Shown: positions 24,237 to 25,458 of the stretch, in pieces
Layout: every line of letters begins with the position of its first letter
How positions within the stretch are numbered: position 1 is the first letter of the stretch
Assembly: GCA_946482655.1 (NCBI GenBank)
Contig: CAMLSA010000043.1
Coordinates: forward strand, 1 to 25,458
Reading direction: 5' to 3'
Length of the DNA stretch: 25,458 nt
Origin: an uncultured Sphingomonas sp.
Lineage (GTDB): Bacteria; Pseudomonadota; Alphaproteobacteria; Sphingomonadales; Sphingomonadaceae
Position numbers and translations under genes: made by a program
The notes under the pieces: generated by a model
The model's input: only the letters and a program-made list of their open reading frames with translations
Told to the model about the DNA's origin: nothing
Database searches by the model: none

Positions 24237-24345
24237 GTCCGCCTCTCGTTCGCTGCGATGATCGCTGAAGCTAGCGCGCCGGGGTTGAGAATCGCTTAAC
24301 CACCCCCCAGATTGCGCGCGCCGCGACTCGCGCCTTGCGCTCTGC

Positions 24346-24360
24346 GAACAAATCTGGAAC
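24346..24360 (+). promoter_or_regulatory. LexA (SOS) box upstream of uvrA, GAAC-N7-GAAC
   Basis: GAAC AAATCTG GAAC is an exact copy of the alphaproteobacterial LexA operator (GTTC-N7-GTTC read on the other strand). It ends 9 bp before the uvrA ATG, so LexA bound here would cover the transcription start region. uvrA is a classical SOS gene in this class. Confidence 0.82.
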
Positions 24361-24369
24361 AAAATACGG

Positions 24370-25458
<1,089 letters not shown>

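Overview
The window is high-GC bacterial chromosome, most likely an alphaproteobacterium of the order Sphingomonadales. Supporting signs are a compact rnd-lptC-lptA ... lptB-rpoN neighbourhood, an argB/yggT/DUF167/folD run, a HIG1-type small protein next to a PduO-type cobalamin adenosyltransferase, uvrA behind a GAAC-N7-GAAC (alphaproteobacterial LexA) box, and a TonB-receptor/sulfatase remnant of the kind common in sphingomonads. The genus cannot be fixed from the sequence. Bases 3-21 match the 3' end of the Illumina TruSeq adapter, so the left edge is a contig end with untrimmed adapter, not biology.

Layout. 22-697: 5'-truncated TerC-family membrane protein. 777-2670 (+): ribonuclease D, lptC, lptA. 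2728-5500 (-): a secreted arylsulfatase and the decayed C-terminus of a TonB-dependent receptor, sitting between lptA and lptB. 5759-8158 (+): lptB and rpoN. 8191-8531: frameshifted remnant of a VUT/YhhQ-type transporter. 8577-11102 (+): argB, yggT, a DUF167/YggU protein with an apparent CTG start, folD. 11183-13507 (-): a YbaL-like K+/H+ antiporter with an RCK domain, a 35-residue membrane protein and an unrecognised two-TM protein.

13605-22924 is a membrane glycosylation locus. A tight + strand operon (gtrA, gtrB, a class I methyltransferase, each overlapping the next by 1-4 nt) is surrounded by - strand genes: two paralogous ~600-residue polytopic proteins with a first-loop D-x-D-D motif and a D-H-H motif, a third GT-C-like membrane protein, and a GLF/amine-oxidase-type flavoprotein. 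A reasonable model is that GtrB loads a sugar on undecaprenyl phosphate, GtrA moves it across the membrane, and the GT-C-like proteins use it on the periplasmic side. The acceptor is unknown. This is the best candidate here for an under-described system.

23064-25458: a HIG1-type twin-TM protein and cob(I)alamin adenosyltransferase (+), two paralogous 38-42 residue membrane proteins (-), and the 5' part of uvrA under an SOS box. uvrA carries an in-frame palindromic-repeat insertion that adds about 55 residues. No tRNA, rRNA, CRISPR array, intact transposase or prophage gene was seen.
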